Shown: positions 43,058 through 51,549 of the stretch, in pieces
Position numbering within the stretch: position 1 is the stretch's first letter
Layout of the letters: every line of letters starts with the position of its first letter
Assembly (NCBI GenBank): GCA_002347405.1
Contig: DDXB01000066.1
Coordinates: 62,001-126,000 of the forward strand
Length of the DNA: 64,000 bases
Source: Rhodocyclaceae bacterium UBA2271
GTDB lineage: Bacteria; Pseudomonadota; Gammaproteobacteria; Burkholderiales; Rhodocyclaceae
Direction of reading: 5' to 3'
Translations under genes and position numbers: made by a program
Notes under the pieces: generated by a model
What the model saw: the letters and a program-made list of their open reading frames with translations, nothing else
The model's database searches: none
Told to the model about the DNA's origin: nothing

Positions 43058-43522
43058 CTACTTGCCCAGCGCCGCGATGACTTCCGCCGGCGCCTGCACC
43101 AGTTCGATCAGCACGCCTTCGCCGCCGATGGGAAACTCGTCGCTCGCCTTGGGGTGCAGGAAGCAGATGTCGTAACCGGCCGCGCCCTGGCGGATGCCGC
43201 CGGGCGCGAAGCGCACGCCCTGCGCGGTGAGCCACTCGACCGCCTTGGGCAGGTCGTCGATCCACAAGCCGACGTGGTTGAGCGGGGTGGCATGCACTGC
43301 GGGTTTTTTGTCCGGGTCGAGCGGCTGCATCAGGTCAACTTCGACCTTGAAGGCCCCCTTGCCCATTGCGCAGATGTCTTCGTCGACGTTCTCACGCTCG
43401 GACACGAAATTGCCAGTCACTTCCAGACCCAGCTTGTCGACCCATAGCGTCCGCAGCTTTTCCTTGGACAGGCCGCCGATGGCGATCTGCTGGATGCCCA
43501 GTACCTTGAATGGCCGGCTCAT
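43058..43522 (-). CDS. VOC-family protein, candidate methylmalonyl-CoA epimerase
   Basis: 154 residues, two beta-alpha-beta-beta-beta modules. The C module carries LNHVGLWIDDLPKAVEWL and CFLHPKASDEF with GVLIELVQAP, much like methylmalonyl-CoA epimerase, with metal His and Glu kept. In the N module the usual metal His (HIGIAV) is Gln (IQQIAIGG), so the metal site is altered. An epimerase is needed between PccAB and the mutase but is not next to them in this window; this gene is a candidate, otherwise a glyoxalase-type dioxygenase of unknown role. Its start overlaps the lgt stop (ATGA). Confidence 0.7.
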   Translation of the reverse strand: MSRPFKVLGIQQIAIGGLSKEKLRTLWVDKLGLEVTGNFVSERENVDEDICAMGKGAFKVEVDLMQPLDPDKKPAVHATPLNHVGLWIDDLPKAVEWLTAQGVRFAPGGIRQGAAGYDICFLHPKASDEFPIGGEGVLIELVQAPAEVIAALGK

Positions 43523-44304
43523 GATGGCTTTCTCCAGCGCACGAATAAATAAATGCCGACGACGATCATCGGCAGCGACAGCCACTGCCCCATGCTGACC
43601 AGATAGGATTGGCCGAACACGCCGATATCGGGCTCGCGGAAATATTCGCCGATCCAGCGCGCACTGCCATAGCCGATGAGGAACAGCGCCGATACCGTGC
43701 CGCGCGCCCGTTGCTTGCCCGAATACCACCACAGCAGCAGGAACAGCAGCAGGCCTTCGCCGAGCGCCTGATACAGCTGTGAGGGATGGCGCGGCAATGC
43801 GTCGACAAAGGGGAAGACCATTGCCCACGGCAGTTCGGGGGAAGCCAATCGCCCCCACAGTTCGCCATTGATGAAGTTGCCGATGCGGCCCGCGCCGAGG
43901 CCCAGTGGCACCAGCGGCGCGATGAAGTCGGTGATCTGCCAGAAGGACAGGCCGCGTTTCCTGGCGAACAGCGCCATCGCCGCCAGCACGCCGAGGAAGC
44001 CGCCGTGAAAGCTCATGCCGCCTTTCCAGACGGCAAAAATTTCCAGCGGATGGGCAAGGTAGTAGGCCGGTTCGTAAAACAGCACCTGACCCAGCCGCCC
44101 GCCGACGATGACGCCGAGCACGCCATAAAACAGCAGGTCGTCGAGCGCCGCGGGCTTGAGGCCATGCCAGGGTTGCGTCGCCGCCCGGCGGCGGCCGAGC
44201 AGCAGAAAGGCGACGAAGCCGGCCAGATACATCAGGCCATACCAGCGCACGGCCAAGGGGCCGAGGCTCAGGGCAATCGGGTCGAACTGGGGATGGATCA
44301 GCAT
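43519..44304 (-). CDS. lgt: Prolipoprotein diacylglyceryl transferase
   Basis: 261 residues with about seven membrane helices. Lgt signature GRIGNFINGELWGR near residue 143, the conserved GGRLGQVLFYEPAYY, GGMSFHGGFLGVL with the essential His, and RHPSQLYQALGEGLLLF. It transfers diacylglycerol from phosphatidylglycerol to the lipobox cysteine of prolipoproteins, in the inner membrane. Cotranscribed with the VOC gene and divergent from ilvD. Confidence 0.97.
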   Translation of the reverse strand: MLIHPQFDPIALSLGPLAVRWYGLMYLAGFVAFLLLGRRRAATQPWHGLKPAALDDLLFYGVLGVIVGGRLGQVLFYEPAYYLAHPLEIFAVWKGGMSFHGGFLGVLAAMALFARKRGLSFWQITDFIAPLVPLGLGAGRIGNFINGELWGRLASPELPWAMVFPFVDALPRHPSQLYQALGEGLLLFLLLWWYSGKQRARGTVSALFLIGYGSARWIGEYFREPDIGVFGQSYLVSMGQWLSLPMIVVGIYLFVRWRKPS

Positions 44305-44362
44305 GATGGGCTGGTGCGTGGAGTCAATGGCAAACAGGACAGCCGAATTCTAACCGGCCCCG

Positions 44363-44414
44363 TAAAGTCGGCGTGACTGCAGGGTATCCCCTTTTCGGGA
44401 CTGGCGGGACGGCG
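44363..44414 (+). repeat. Family A-like inverted fragments upstream of ilvD
   Basis: AAAGTCGGCG ... TTTTCGGGACTGGCGGGACG GC; two partial family A modules in the lgt/ilvD divergent gap. Confidence 0.5.
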
Positions 44415-44479
44415 ATGCCGCGGGATAGAATTGCCGTTCCGTTTTGGCACCCGCATATCACCCCCGCAGGAGAATTCCC

Positions 44480-46339
44480 ATGCCCGCCTACCGTTCCCGC
44501 ACCTCCACCCACGGCCGCAACATGGCCGGCGCGCGCGCCCTGTGGCGCGCCACCGGCATGCAGGACGGCGACTTCGGCAAGCCGATCATCGCCGTGGTCA
44601 ATTCCTTCACCCAGTTCGTGCCGGGCCACGTCCATCTGAAGGACATGGGGCAGTTGGTGGCGCGCGAGATCGAGGCGGCCGGTGGCGTGGCCAAGGAATT
44701 CAACACCATCGCCGTCGACGACGGCATCGCCATGGGCCACGGCGGCATGCTCTATTCGCTGCCGTCGCGTGAACTGATCGCCGATTCGGTCGAGTACATG
44801 GTCAATGCCCATTGCGCCGACGCCATGGTGTGCATTTCCAACTGCGACAAGATCACGCCGGGCATGCTGATGGCCAGCCTGCGCCTCAACATCCCGACCG
44901 TGTTCGTCTCCGGCGGGCCGATGGAAGCCGGCAAGGTGAAGTGGGGCGGCAAGATCATTCCCATCGATCTGGTCGATGCCATGGTCAAGGGCGCCGACAG
45001 CACGGTGACGGACAAGGAATCGGATTCCTACGAGCGCTCCGCCTGCCCGACCTGCGGTTCCTGCTCCGGCATGTTTACCGCCAATTCGATGAACTGCCTG
45101 ACCGAGGCGCTGGGCCTGTCGCTGCCCGGCAACGGCTCGGTGCTCGCCACCCACGCCGATCGCCGGATGCTGTTCCTCAAGGCCGGCCGGCTGATCGTCG
45201 AATTGTGCAAGCGCTATTACGGGCAGGACGACGCCTCGGTCCTGCCGCGTGGCATCGCCAGCTTCGCGGCCTTCGAGAATGCGGTGAGCCTCGACGTCGC
45301 CATGGGCGGCTCGACCAACACGGTATTGCACCTGCTGGCCGCGGCGCATGAGGCGCAGGTCGATTTCACCATGAAGGACATCGATCGCATTTCGCGCCGC
45401 GTGCCCTGCCTGTCGAAAGTGGCGCCGGCCAAGTCGGACGTCCATATGGAAGACGTGCATCGCGCCGGCGGCATCATGGCCATCCTCGGCGAACTGGATC
45501 GCGCCGGGCTGCTGAATCGCGACTGCCCCACGGTGCTCTACCCGACCCTGGGCGAGGCGCTGGACTGCTGCGACGTCAAACGCAACAGCAACAAGAAAGT
45601 GCATGACTTCTACCGCGCGGCGCCCGGCGGCGTGCCGAGCCAGACCGCGTTCTCGCAGTCGCGCCGCTACCCGACGCTCGACCTCGACCGCGCGGGCGGC
45701 GTGATCCGCGACAAGGCGCACGCCTTCTCGCAGGATGGCGGTCTCGCCGTCTTGAGCGGCAACATCGCGCGCAACGGCTGCATCGTCAAGACCGCGGGCG
45801 TCGATGACAGTATCCTGAAATTTTCCGGCCCGGCGCGCGTGTTCGAGAGCCAGGAAGACGCCGTCACCGCCATCCTCGCCGACCAGGTCAAGCCGGGCGA
45901 CGTGGTGGTGATCCGCTACGAAGGCCCCAAGGGCGGCCCCGGCATGCAAGAAATGCTCTACCCGACCTCGTACCTCAAGACCAAGGGGCTGGGCAAGGCC
46001 TGCGCCCTGCTCACCGACGGCCGCTTTTCCGGCGGCACCTCGGGATTAAGCATTGGCCATGTCAGCCCCGAAGCGGCGATGGGCGGCGAGATCGGGCTGG
46101 TGGAAGAAGGCGACCTCATCGAAATCGACATTCCCAACCGCAGCATCAACCTCGCCGTGGAAAAGTCGGCGCTGGCGGCACGGCGCGCGGCGATGGAGGC
46201 GAAGGGCCCGGGCGAACGCGGGGCGTGGAAACCCGTGAATCGCCAGCGCGAGGTGTCGGCGGCGCTGCGCGCCTACGCCGCGATGACCACCAGCGCCGAC
46301 ACCGGCGCGGTGCGCGACGTGTCACAATTGCTGCGTTAA
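44480..46339 (+). CDS. ilvD: Dihydroxy-acid dehydratase
   Basis: 619 residues from ATG 44480 (GCAGGAGAATTCCC upstream). Third step of valine, leucine and isoleucine synthesis. Iron-sulfur ligands lie in ISNCDKITPGML and CPTCGSCSGMFTANSMNCL; DDGIAMGHGGML and LTDGRFSGGTSGLSIGHVSP are family signatures. Near the C-terminus VEKSALAARRAAM is encoded by a family A repeat (46162-46184), replacing a segment that in relatives reads similarly (ELAARRAA), so the insertion or conversion is almost neutral. Followed by a small conserved gene 34 bases later. Confidence 0.96.
   Translation: MPAYRSRTSTHGRNMAGARALWRATGMQDGDFGKPIIAVVNSFTQFVPGHVHLKDMGQLVAREIEAAGGVAKEFNTIAVDDGIAMGHGGMLYSLPSRELIADSVEYMVNAHCADAMVCISNCDKITPGMLMASLRLNIPTVFVSGGPMEAGKVKWGGKIIPIDLVDAMVKGADSTVTDKESDSYERSACPTCGSCSGMFTANSMNCLTEALGLSLPGNGSVLATHADRRMLFLKAGRLIVELCKRYYGQDDASVLPRGIASFAAFENAVSLDVAMGGSTNTVLHLLAAAHEAQVDFTMKDIDRISRRVPCLSKVAPAKSDVHMEDVHRAGGIMAILGELDRAGLLNRDCPTVLYPTLGEALDCCDVKRNSNKKVHDFYRAAPGGVPSQTAFSQSRRYPTLDLDRAGGVIRDKAHAFSQDGGLAVLSGNIARNGCIVKTAGVDDSILKFSGPARVFESQEDAVTAILADQVKPGDVVVIRYEGPKGGPGMQEMLYPTSYLKTKGLGKACALLTDGRFSGGTSGLSIGHVSPEAAMGGEIGLVEEGDLIEIDIPNRSINLAVEKSALAARRAAMEAKGPGERGAWKPVNRQREVSAALRAYAAMTTSADTGAVRDVSQLLR
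46162..46184 (-). repeat. Repeat family A copy inside ilvD
   Basis: AAAGTCGGCGCTGGCGGCAC then GGC; reads K-S-A-L-A-A-R-R. Confidence 0.65.
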
Positions 46340-46373
46340 GAACACAGCCTGTCGCTTTAGCGACGCCCACACC

Positions 46374-46793
46374 ATGAGCGAATTTCACAACCTGAATGTC
46401 GGCCGCCTCTGGTCGGTGATGTCCTGGGAGCAGCTGACAGCCTTTTGGGAGCGCATTGATCCGGCCGCCGGCTGGTATGTGTATGCCGTTGGCGAACCCG
46501 TGCCGGCGGCGCCCGCGCAAACCGAACAGGTGAGCGCCTTCATTGCGCAGATTGACGCCCTGCTGCGCAAGGAACACCAGCACGACTATTGCGGCATCGT
46601 CTATGCCGATCAGCTTGACGCGCCGGGTTTCGTAAAAATCTTCGACCCGAACAACCTCGGCGTATCCTGCGGGTTTTCCGACAATCCGCCCTTGCCGGGC
46701 TGGATTCTCTGCCGCGTGCCGCCAGACGATCTCAAGCCTGCCGTGCCGCTGCCGGAAGGGCGCAAGCGCTGGTGGCGGGCGCTGTTTGATTAA
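46374..46793 (+). CDS. Conserved small protein of unknown function
   Basis: 139 residues, no signal peptide or membrane segment. Tryptophan-rich N-terminus (GRLWSVMSWEQLTAFWERID), then a middle helix with QVSAFIAQIDALLRKEHQH and a C-terminal half with GFVKIFDPNNLGVSCGFSDN and PLPGWILCRVPPDDL. I do not recognise the family. Codon use fits the neighbours. It sits between ilvD and the CheZ-like gene with short gaps, so it may be cotranscribed. Confidence 0.7.
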   Translation: MSEFHNLNVGRLWSVMSWEQLTAFWERIDPAAGWYVYAVGEPVPAAPAQTEQVSAFIAQIDALLRKEHQHDYCGIVYADQLDAPGFVKIFDPNNLGVSCGFSDNPPLPGWILCRVPPDDLKPAVPLPEGRKRWWRALFD

Positions 46794-46814
46794 GACACAA
46801 ATCAAGGGGAAATC

Positions 46815-47387
46815 ATGAGCAAGGCAGCAGTCAGCAAGGCAAAGCCCGCAACCAAGACCGTTGCCGCAAAGCCCGTCAGAAAACCAGTGGCCAGGCCTAA
46901 GGCGTTGGCGACAAAAAGGACCGCTACAAAAAGAACGGTACAGGCCACCGGCCAGGTCTTGAGCGAACTGAAACAGCTGGCCAGGGAACTCAACCTGGCC
47001 GCCAAGGGTCTGGGCAAGCGCTCGGCAAGCTCCCACCCGAAAGAAGTATCGTCGATTCTGGTTAACGTCGAGCGCATGACTGCCGAGGCGGCCACCAAAT
47101 CCTTGATCGAGGCCGAGTCGGCCAAGCAACTGGTGAGCGAAGCACTCGCCTCGCTTGGCAAGGACTGGAACCGCCGGGAACTCGATAATGCGCTCAAGGG
47201 CGTCGGCAACCACCTCACCAACATCATCGTCGCCCAGGAATTTCAGGACCTGGCGGGTCAGGCCCTGCGCAAGGCAGTGAAGGCGCTGGTCGGGGCGATC
47301 ATCGTTGTCGAAGGTGGTGGTCCCACCGAAGACCAGCGCCTCTCGCAACGGGATGTCGATAACCTGCTCAAGGATTTGATGCCTTAG
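46815..47387 (+). CDS. CheZ-like protein phosphatase
   Basis: 190 residues from ATG 46815 behind AAGGGGAAATC. A Lys/Ala-rich N-terminus (about 45 residues) leads to a long helical region. It contains IIVAQEFQDLAGQALRKAVK, which matches the catalytic helix of CheZ, with the Asp and Gln of DLTGQ kept as DLAGQ. The C-terminus SQRDVDNLLKDLMP matches the CheY-binding tail of CheZ (QDQVDDLLDSLGF). CheZ dephosphorylates CheY-P. No chemotaxis genes are nearby, so the partner is unknown. Confidence 0.75.
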   Translation: MSKAAVSKAKPATKTVAAKPVRKPVARPKALATKRTATKRTVQATGQVLSELKQLARELNLAAKGLGKRSASSHPKEVSSILVNVERMTAEAATKSLIEAESAKQLVSEALASLGKDWNRRELDNALKGVGNHLTNIIVAQEFQDLAGQALRKAVKALVGAIIVVEGGGPTEDQRLSQRDVDNLLKDLMP

Positions 47388-47393
47388 CAGGTT

Positions 47394-47540
47394 TGGGTTT
47401 CCTTCCCCCAGCCCCCTTCCAGGGAAGGAGTGAGGGTTGTTTTTCCCTACGGCCTCTGCTCTGCGGCTTAACGCCGGCTATGCTGGCCGCCTGCCGCCTT
47501 GCCTCACTGGCCAATGAGGGCGGCCCGGCTGCTGGCATGG
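47394..47540. repeat. Intergenic repeat related to the argB downstream region
   Basis: CTTCCCCCAGCCCCCTTCCA, then GGTTGTTTTTCCCTACGGCC and TGCGGCTTAACGCCGGC, collinear with 4995-5090. The GC hairpin with T run may terminate the CheZ-like gene. Confidence 0.7.
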
Positions 47541-47570
47541 AGCATTAAATAGTAGACTAAATTGTTCGGG

Positions 47571-47576
47571 TATAAT
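47571..47576 (+). promoter_or_regulatory. -10 box upstream of the DUF255 gene
   Basis: A consensus TATAAT, about 25 bases before the start codon, in a short AT-rich patch. The -35 at 47548 (AATAGT) is poor. Confidence 0.4.
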
Positions 47577-47600
47577 GGGACTCTATTCCGGAGGCCTGAC

Positions 47601-49604
47601 ATGTCCGATGCACTGACCAACCGTTTGGGGGACGAGACTTCGCCCTACCTGCTCCAGCACGCCGAAAATCCTGTCGCCTGGCTCCCGTGGGGTGAGGAAG
47701 CGCTCACCTACGCGCGACAGCAAGACAGGCCGATTCTGCTCTCCATCGGCTACTCGGCCTGCCACTGGTGCCATGTCATGGCCCACGAGTCTTTCGAGGA
47801 TGCCGAGGTGGCGGCGGTGATGAACGAGTTGTTCGTCAATATCAAGGTCGACCGCGAGGAGCGTCCCGATCTCGACCAGATTTACCAGACCGCACACCAG
47901 ATGCTGGCCACGCGCCACGGTGGCTGGCCGCTGACCATGTTCCTTACGCCCGACGGCACGCCATTCTTTGGCGGCACCTATTTCCCGAAGGAGGCGCGCT
48001 ACGGACTGCCAGGTTTTGTCGGGCTGTGTCGGCAGATCGCCGAGGTCTGGCGTACCCGCCGGTCCGATGTGGAAGCACAAAATAGTGAGTTGCGCCGCGC
48101 CCTGGCGCAGAACACAGCGCCGGCTGCCGGCCCGGCCCGGCTTGACGCGACGCCGATTCAAGCAATGTGTGCCACCCTGCTGGGAAATTTTGATCCTGAA
48201 TGGGGTGGCTTTGGCGGTGCGCCGAAGTTTCCGCATCCGACCGACCTGGCCTTTCTGCTGCAACGACGTGATGACCCGGCTGCGCGCGAGGCCGCATTGC
48301 TTACCCTGCAGCATATGGCGGCGGGCGGCATCTACGACCAGCTGGGCGGCGGTTTTTGTCGTTACAGCGTCGATGAGCGCTGGGAAATCCCGCATTTCGA
48401 AAAGATGCTCTACGACAACGGCCCATTGTTGTCCCTGTATGCCGACGCCTGGGCCGTCAGCGAACGGGCCGATTTCCGTCGTGTCGCCGAAGAAACCGCC
48501 GCCTGGACGCTGCGCGAGATGACGGCGCCGAGCGGCGCTTTTTACTCATCCATCGATGCCGATTCCGAAGGCGAGGAAGGCAGGTTCTACGTCTGGGATC
48601 GCGCCGAGGTTGAACACTTGCTGACGCTGCAAGAGTCGGCGCTGGCGGGACGGCACTGGGGGCTTGATGAGCCGCCCAACTTCGAGAACACACACTGGCA
48701 TCTCAAGCGCACCGGTACCGTGGCGGAAGATGAAGTCGCCCTGCTCGAATCAGCACGCCGCAAGCTCTTTGCTGCGCGGGAAAAGCGCATCCGCCCAGGA
48801 CTGGACGACAAAACGCTGACATCCTGGAACGCCCTGATGATCGAGGGACTGGCGCACGCGGCACGGGTATTCGACCGACCGGACTGGCTGGCAGCGGCAC
48901 AAGGCGCGCTCGCCTACCTGCGCCAGACCCATTGGCGGAACGGCCGCCTGCTGGCTGCCTCGCGGCAGGGGCGCGCCCATCTGCCCGCCTACCTCGACGA
49001 CTATGCTTACCTGATTGCTGCGCTGCTGGAATTGCTGCAGGCCGAATTCCATGCCGAAGACCTTGACTTTGCCTGCCAGCTTGCCGATGCCTTGCTAGAG
49101 CATTTCGAGGATCGCGAGGCCGGTGGCTTCTATTTCACCGCCCACGATCACGAAACGCTGATCCACCGGCCGAAGAGCGGCCACGACTCCGCCATGCCGG
49201 CAGGCAATGGCGTCGCCGCCCTGGCCTTGCAGCGTCTCGGCCATCTGCTCGGCGAGACGCGTTATCTTGATGCGGCGCGGCGCACGCTCGATGCGTTCTG
49301 GCCGCAGCTCGAACTTCAGGCCGCAAGTTGCGCAACCCTGCTGCAGGCCCTCGAGGAATTCATTACCCCCCCTGCCATCGTCATCCTGCGCGGCCCGGCG
49401 CGAGCCTTGCCGGAATGGCAGCAGCAACTGGCGCGCCGGAAATCGGTAATGGCACTGGCGCTGCCCAACGGTTTGACCAGTTTGCCGCCGATGCTCGCCA
49501 GGCCGGAAACGCCCCACGTCAACGCCTGGGTCTGTCAGGGCGTTAGTTGTAGTGCGCCACTGTCCGATCCGGATGAACTTGAAGTGGCGCTTGCCAAAAC
49601 GTAG
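47601..49604 (+). CDS. DUF255 thioredoxin-like/glycoside hydrolase-fold protein (YyaL type)
   Basis: 667 residues from ATG 47601 behind GGAGG. The N-terminal thioredoxin-like domain has LQHAENPVAWLPWGEEAL, SIGYSACHWCHVMAHESFED with the CHWC motif near residue 55, and the partner FFGGTYFPKE. An (alpha/alpha)-barrel follows (FGGAPKFPHPTDLAFLL; HFEKMLYDNGPLLSLYADAW; DADSEGEEGRFYVW; RPGLDDKTLTSWNALMIEGL). Family members are widespread (YyaL, SPATA20) but their reaction is not settled. ESALAGRH in the middle is encoded by a family A repeat. Probably monocistronic. Confidence 0.92.
   Translation: MSDALTNRLGDETSPYLLQHAENPVAWLPWGEEALTYARQQDRPILLSIGYSACHWCHVMAHESFEDAEVAAVMNELFVNIKVDREERPDLDQIYQTAHQMLATRHGGWPLTMFLTPDGTPFFGGTYFPKEARYGLPGFVGLCRQIAEVWRTRRSDVEAQNSELRRALAQNTAPAAGPARLDATPIQAMCATLLGNFDPEWGGFGGAPKFPHPTDLAFLLQRRDDPAAREAALLTLQHMAAGGIYDQLGGGFCRYSVDERWEIPHFEKMLYDNGPLLSLYADAWAVSERADFRRVAEETAAWTLREMTAPSGAFYSSIDADSEGEEGRFYVWDRAEVEHLLTLQESALAGRHWGLDEPPNFENTHWHLKRTGTVAEDEVALLESARRKLFAAREKRIRPGLDDKTLTSWNALMIEGLAHAARVFDRPDWLAAAQGALAYLRQTHWRNGRLLAASRQGRAHLPAYLDDYAYLIAALLELLQAEFHAEDLDFACQLADALLEHFEDREAGGFYFTAHDHETLIHRPKSGHDSAMPAGNGVAALALQRLGHLLGETRYLDAARRTLDAFWPQLELQAASCATLLQALEEFITPPAIVILRGPARALPEWQQQLARRKSVMALALPNGLTSLPPMLARPETPHVNAWVCQGVSCSAPLSDPDELEVALAKT
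48632..48654 (-). repeat. Repeat family A copy inside the DUF255 gene
   Basis: AGAGTCGGCGCTGGCGGGAC then GGC; reads E-S-A-L-A-G-R. Confidence 0.7.
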
Positions 49605-49721
49605 TATCCCGTAATACGCGCCGGGACCCCGTTTGCAAGCCGGAGGATTTCCGCTAGACTTTGCGATCCTGTTATGCAAGTACAACAATATCAACCACAT
49701 CGAACCTACAGAGGAAACTTT

Positions 49722-50033
49722 ATGAAACTGATTTTTACCGCATTATTTGCCGCCAGTGTGCTGGCGTCAGCCCCCGCCATGGCCAACCTTGATCTGGCGA
49801 AGAAGAGCAACTGCATGGCCTGCCATACCGTGGACAAAAAGCTGGTCGGCCCGTCCTATCAGGACGTCGCCAAGAAATACGCCGGCAACAAGGATGCCGT
49901 TGCCCTGTTGTCCGGGCATGTGAAGAAAGGCAGCAAGGATGTCTGGGGTCCGATCCCGATGCCGCCGAATGCGGCGGTCAAGGATGCCGATATCGAAACC
50001 CTCGTCAAATGGATTCTGGCCGGCGCCAAGTAG
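49722..50033 (+). CDS. Small monoheme cytochrome c (c551/c552 type)
   Basis: 103 residues from ATG 49722 with GAGGAAAC upstream. Signal peptide MKLIFTALFAASVLASAPAM, then mature NLDLAKKSNCMACHTVDKKL with the CMACH heme site. The axial Met is in VWGPIPMPPNAAV, and VKWILAGAK ends the fold. Class ID cytochrome, a periplasmic electron carrier often serving nitrite reductase or cytochrome peroxidase; no such partner is in the window. Followed by a strong terminator. Confidence 0.95.
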   Translation: MKLIFTALFAASVLASAPAMANLDLAKKSNCMACHTVDKKLVGPSYQDVAKKYAGNKDAVALLSGHVKKGSKDVWGPIPMPPNAAVKDADIETLVKWILAGAK

Positions 50034-50050
50034 TCAGGCATTGCGAAATG

Positions 50051-50077
50051 AAATCCCGGCCCCGGCCGGGATTTTTT
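50051..50077 (+). terminator. Terminator of the cytochrome c gene
   Basis: AATCCCGGCC/GGCCGGGATT followed by a T run through 50077, beginning about 18 bases after the stop. Confidence 0.9.
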
Positions 50078-50102
50078 GGCCGTCCTGCGTGGTTAGCCAT
50101 GA

Positions 50103-50130
50103 TTGACAATACTGCATACTGAAGTAACAA
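50103..50130 (+). promoter_or_regulatory. Candidate promoter of the liv operon
   Basis: Consensus TTGACA (50103-50108), 16 bases, TAACAA (50125-50130), about 50 bases before the binding-protein start. Confidence 0.5.
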
Positions 50131-50178
50131 TTCCCCGTTGAAAATTCCCACCCGCCCCAATCACCCTTGGAGAAACGC

Positions 50179-51474
50179 ATGAACGTTCCTGTCAAAATCC
50201 TGTCCCTGTCTGTCGCAACTGCCGTCCTGATGATGGGTTGTGGCAAAAAAGAAGAAGCCCCCAAGCCGCAGGCAACCGCTCCTGCCGCTCCTGCTGTCGT
50301 GACCGTCAAGATCGGCCACGTCGGACCGCTGACGGGTGGCATCGCCCACCTCGGCAAGGACAATGAAAACGGCGCACGCCTGGCGATCGAAGAGGCCAAT
50401 GCCGAAGGGATCACGATTGGTGGCAACCCGATCAAGTTCGAACTGGTTGCCGAAGATGACCAGGCCGACCCGAAGATCGGCAACACTGTTGCTCAAAAGC
50501 TTGTTGATGCCAAGGTCGCCGGCGTGGTCGGTCACCTGAACTCCGGCACGACGATTCCCGCCTCGGCCATCTACAATCAGGCCGGCCTGCCGATGATTTC
50601 CGGTTCCGCCACCAACCCCGCACTGACCGCCCAGGGTTTCAAGACGGTGTTTCGCGTCTTCGGCCGTGACGACCAGCAAGGCCCGGCTGTCGCCAATTAC
50701 CTGATTGCCAACGCCAAGCCGAAGACTGCCGCCGTCATTGACGACGCCACCGCCTACGGCGAAGGCCTGGCCAACGAAGTCGAGAAGGCGCTCAAGGCCG
50801 CCGGTGTCACGGTGCTGCCGCGCGAGAAGGGCACCGATAAGACGGTTGACTGGAAAGCCATCCTGACCAAGGTCAAGGGCAAGAATCCGGACGTCGTCTT
50901 CTACGGCGGCATGGACGCTACTGGCGGCCCGCTGTTGAAACAGGCGCGCGAGCTGAAGCTCGGCGCGGTGTTCAGTTTTGGTGACGGCGCATGTACCGAC
51001 AAGATGGCTGAACTGGCTGGTGCGGCTGCCGAAGGTCTGGTCTGCTCGCAAGCCGGTATTCCCGTGCAGGCTTCAGGCAAGAAGTTCCTCGATAGCTACA
51101 AGGCCAAGTTCAACGTCGATCCGATCCTCTACTCGCCCTTCACCTACGACGCTGCCAAGCTCCTGATCGCTGCGATGAAGAAGGCCGACTCGACCGACCC
51201 GGCCAAGTATTTGCCGGCACTGGCGGCCAGCGATTTCACCGGCGCTTCGGGGAGCATCCAGTTTGACGCGGTGGGTGATCGCAAGGATGCCGAAATGACC
51301 ATCTTCACCATGAAGGAAGGCAAGGTCACGCCGCTCGCCATCATCAAGGGCGGCAAGTCCCTGACGCTCGACGAGTATGCTGCCCTGGGCGCTCCCGCAC
51401 CGGCTGCTGCTCCCGCCGAGATGGCCAAGCCGGCAGAGGCTCCCGCGGCACCAGCAGCTCCCGCGCAGAAGTAA
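50179..51474 (+). CDS. livJ: Branched-chain amino acid ABC transporter binding protein, lipoprotein-like
   Basis: 431 residues from ATG 50179 (TTGGAGAAACGC upstream). Periplasmic binding protein type I: VKIGHVGPLTGGIAHLGKDN, GNPIKFELVAEDDQADPKIG, VAGVVGHLNSGTTIPASAIY, LPMISGSATNP, then YGGMDATGGPLLKQA and YSPFTYDAAKLLIAAM. The leader ends LMMGCGKKEEAPKPQA, which looks like a lipoprotein cleavage site followed by a Pro/Ala linker, so the protein may be membrane-tethered rather than free. The C-terminus has a further Ala/Pro-rich tail of about 25 residues not usual in LivJ. The ligand may be leucine-type or another amide/amino acid. Confidence 0.92.
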   Translation: MNVPVKILSLSVATAVLMMGCGKKEEAPKPQATAPAAPAVVTVKIGHVGPLTGGIAHLGKDNENGARLAIEEANAEGITIGGNPIKFELVAEDDQADPKIGNTVAQKLVDAKVAGVVGHLNSGTTIPASAIYNQAGLPMISGSATNPALTAQGFKTVFRVFGRDDQQGPAVANYLIANAKPKTAAVIDDATAYGEGLANEVEKALKAAGVTVLPREKGTDKTVDWKAILTKVKGKNPDVVFYGGMDATGGPLLKQARELKLGAVFSFGDGACTDKMAELAGAAAEGLVCSQAGIPVQASGKKFLDSYKAKFNVDPILYSPFTYDAAKLLIAAMKKADSTDPAKYLPALAASDFTGASGSIQFDAVGDRKDAEMTIFTMKEGKVTPLAIIKGGKSLTLDEYAALGAPAPAAAPAEMAKPAEAPAAPAAPAQK

Positions 51475-51490
51475 TCTTTACGCAGCATCA

Positions 51491-51526
51491 CAGCAACGAC
51501 ACCCCAGGGTGTCGTTGCTGTTTATT
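51491..51526 (+). terminator. Hairpin terminator between livJ and livH
   Basis: CAGCAACGACACCC/GGGTGTCGTTGCTG followed by TTTATT. It probably allows partial readthrough, raising binding protein over permease. Confidence 0.8.
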
Positions 51527-51549
51527 ACTTTCGTGTATCATGCGCGCCC

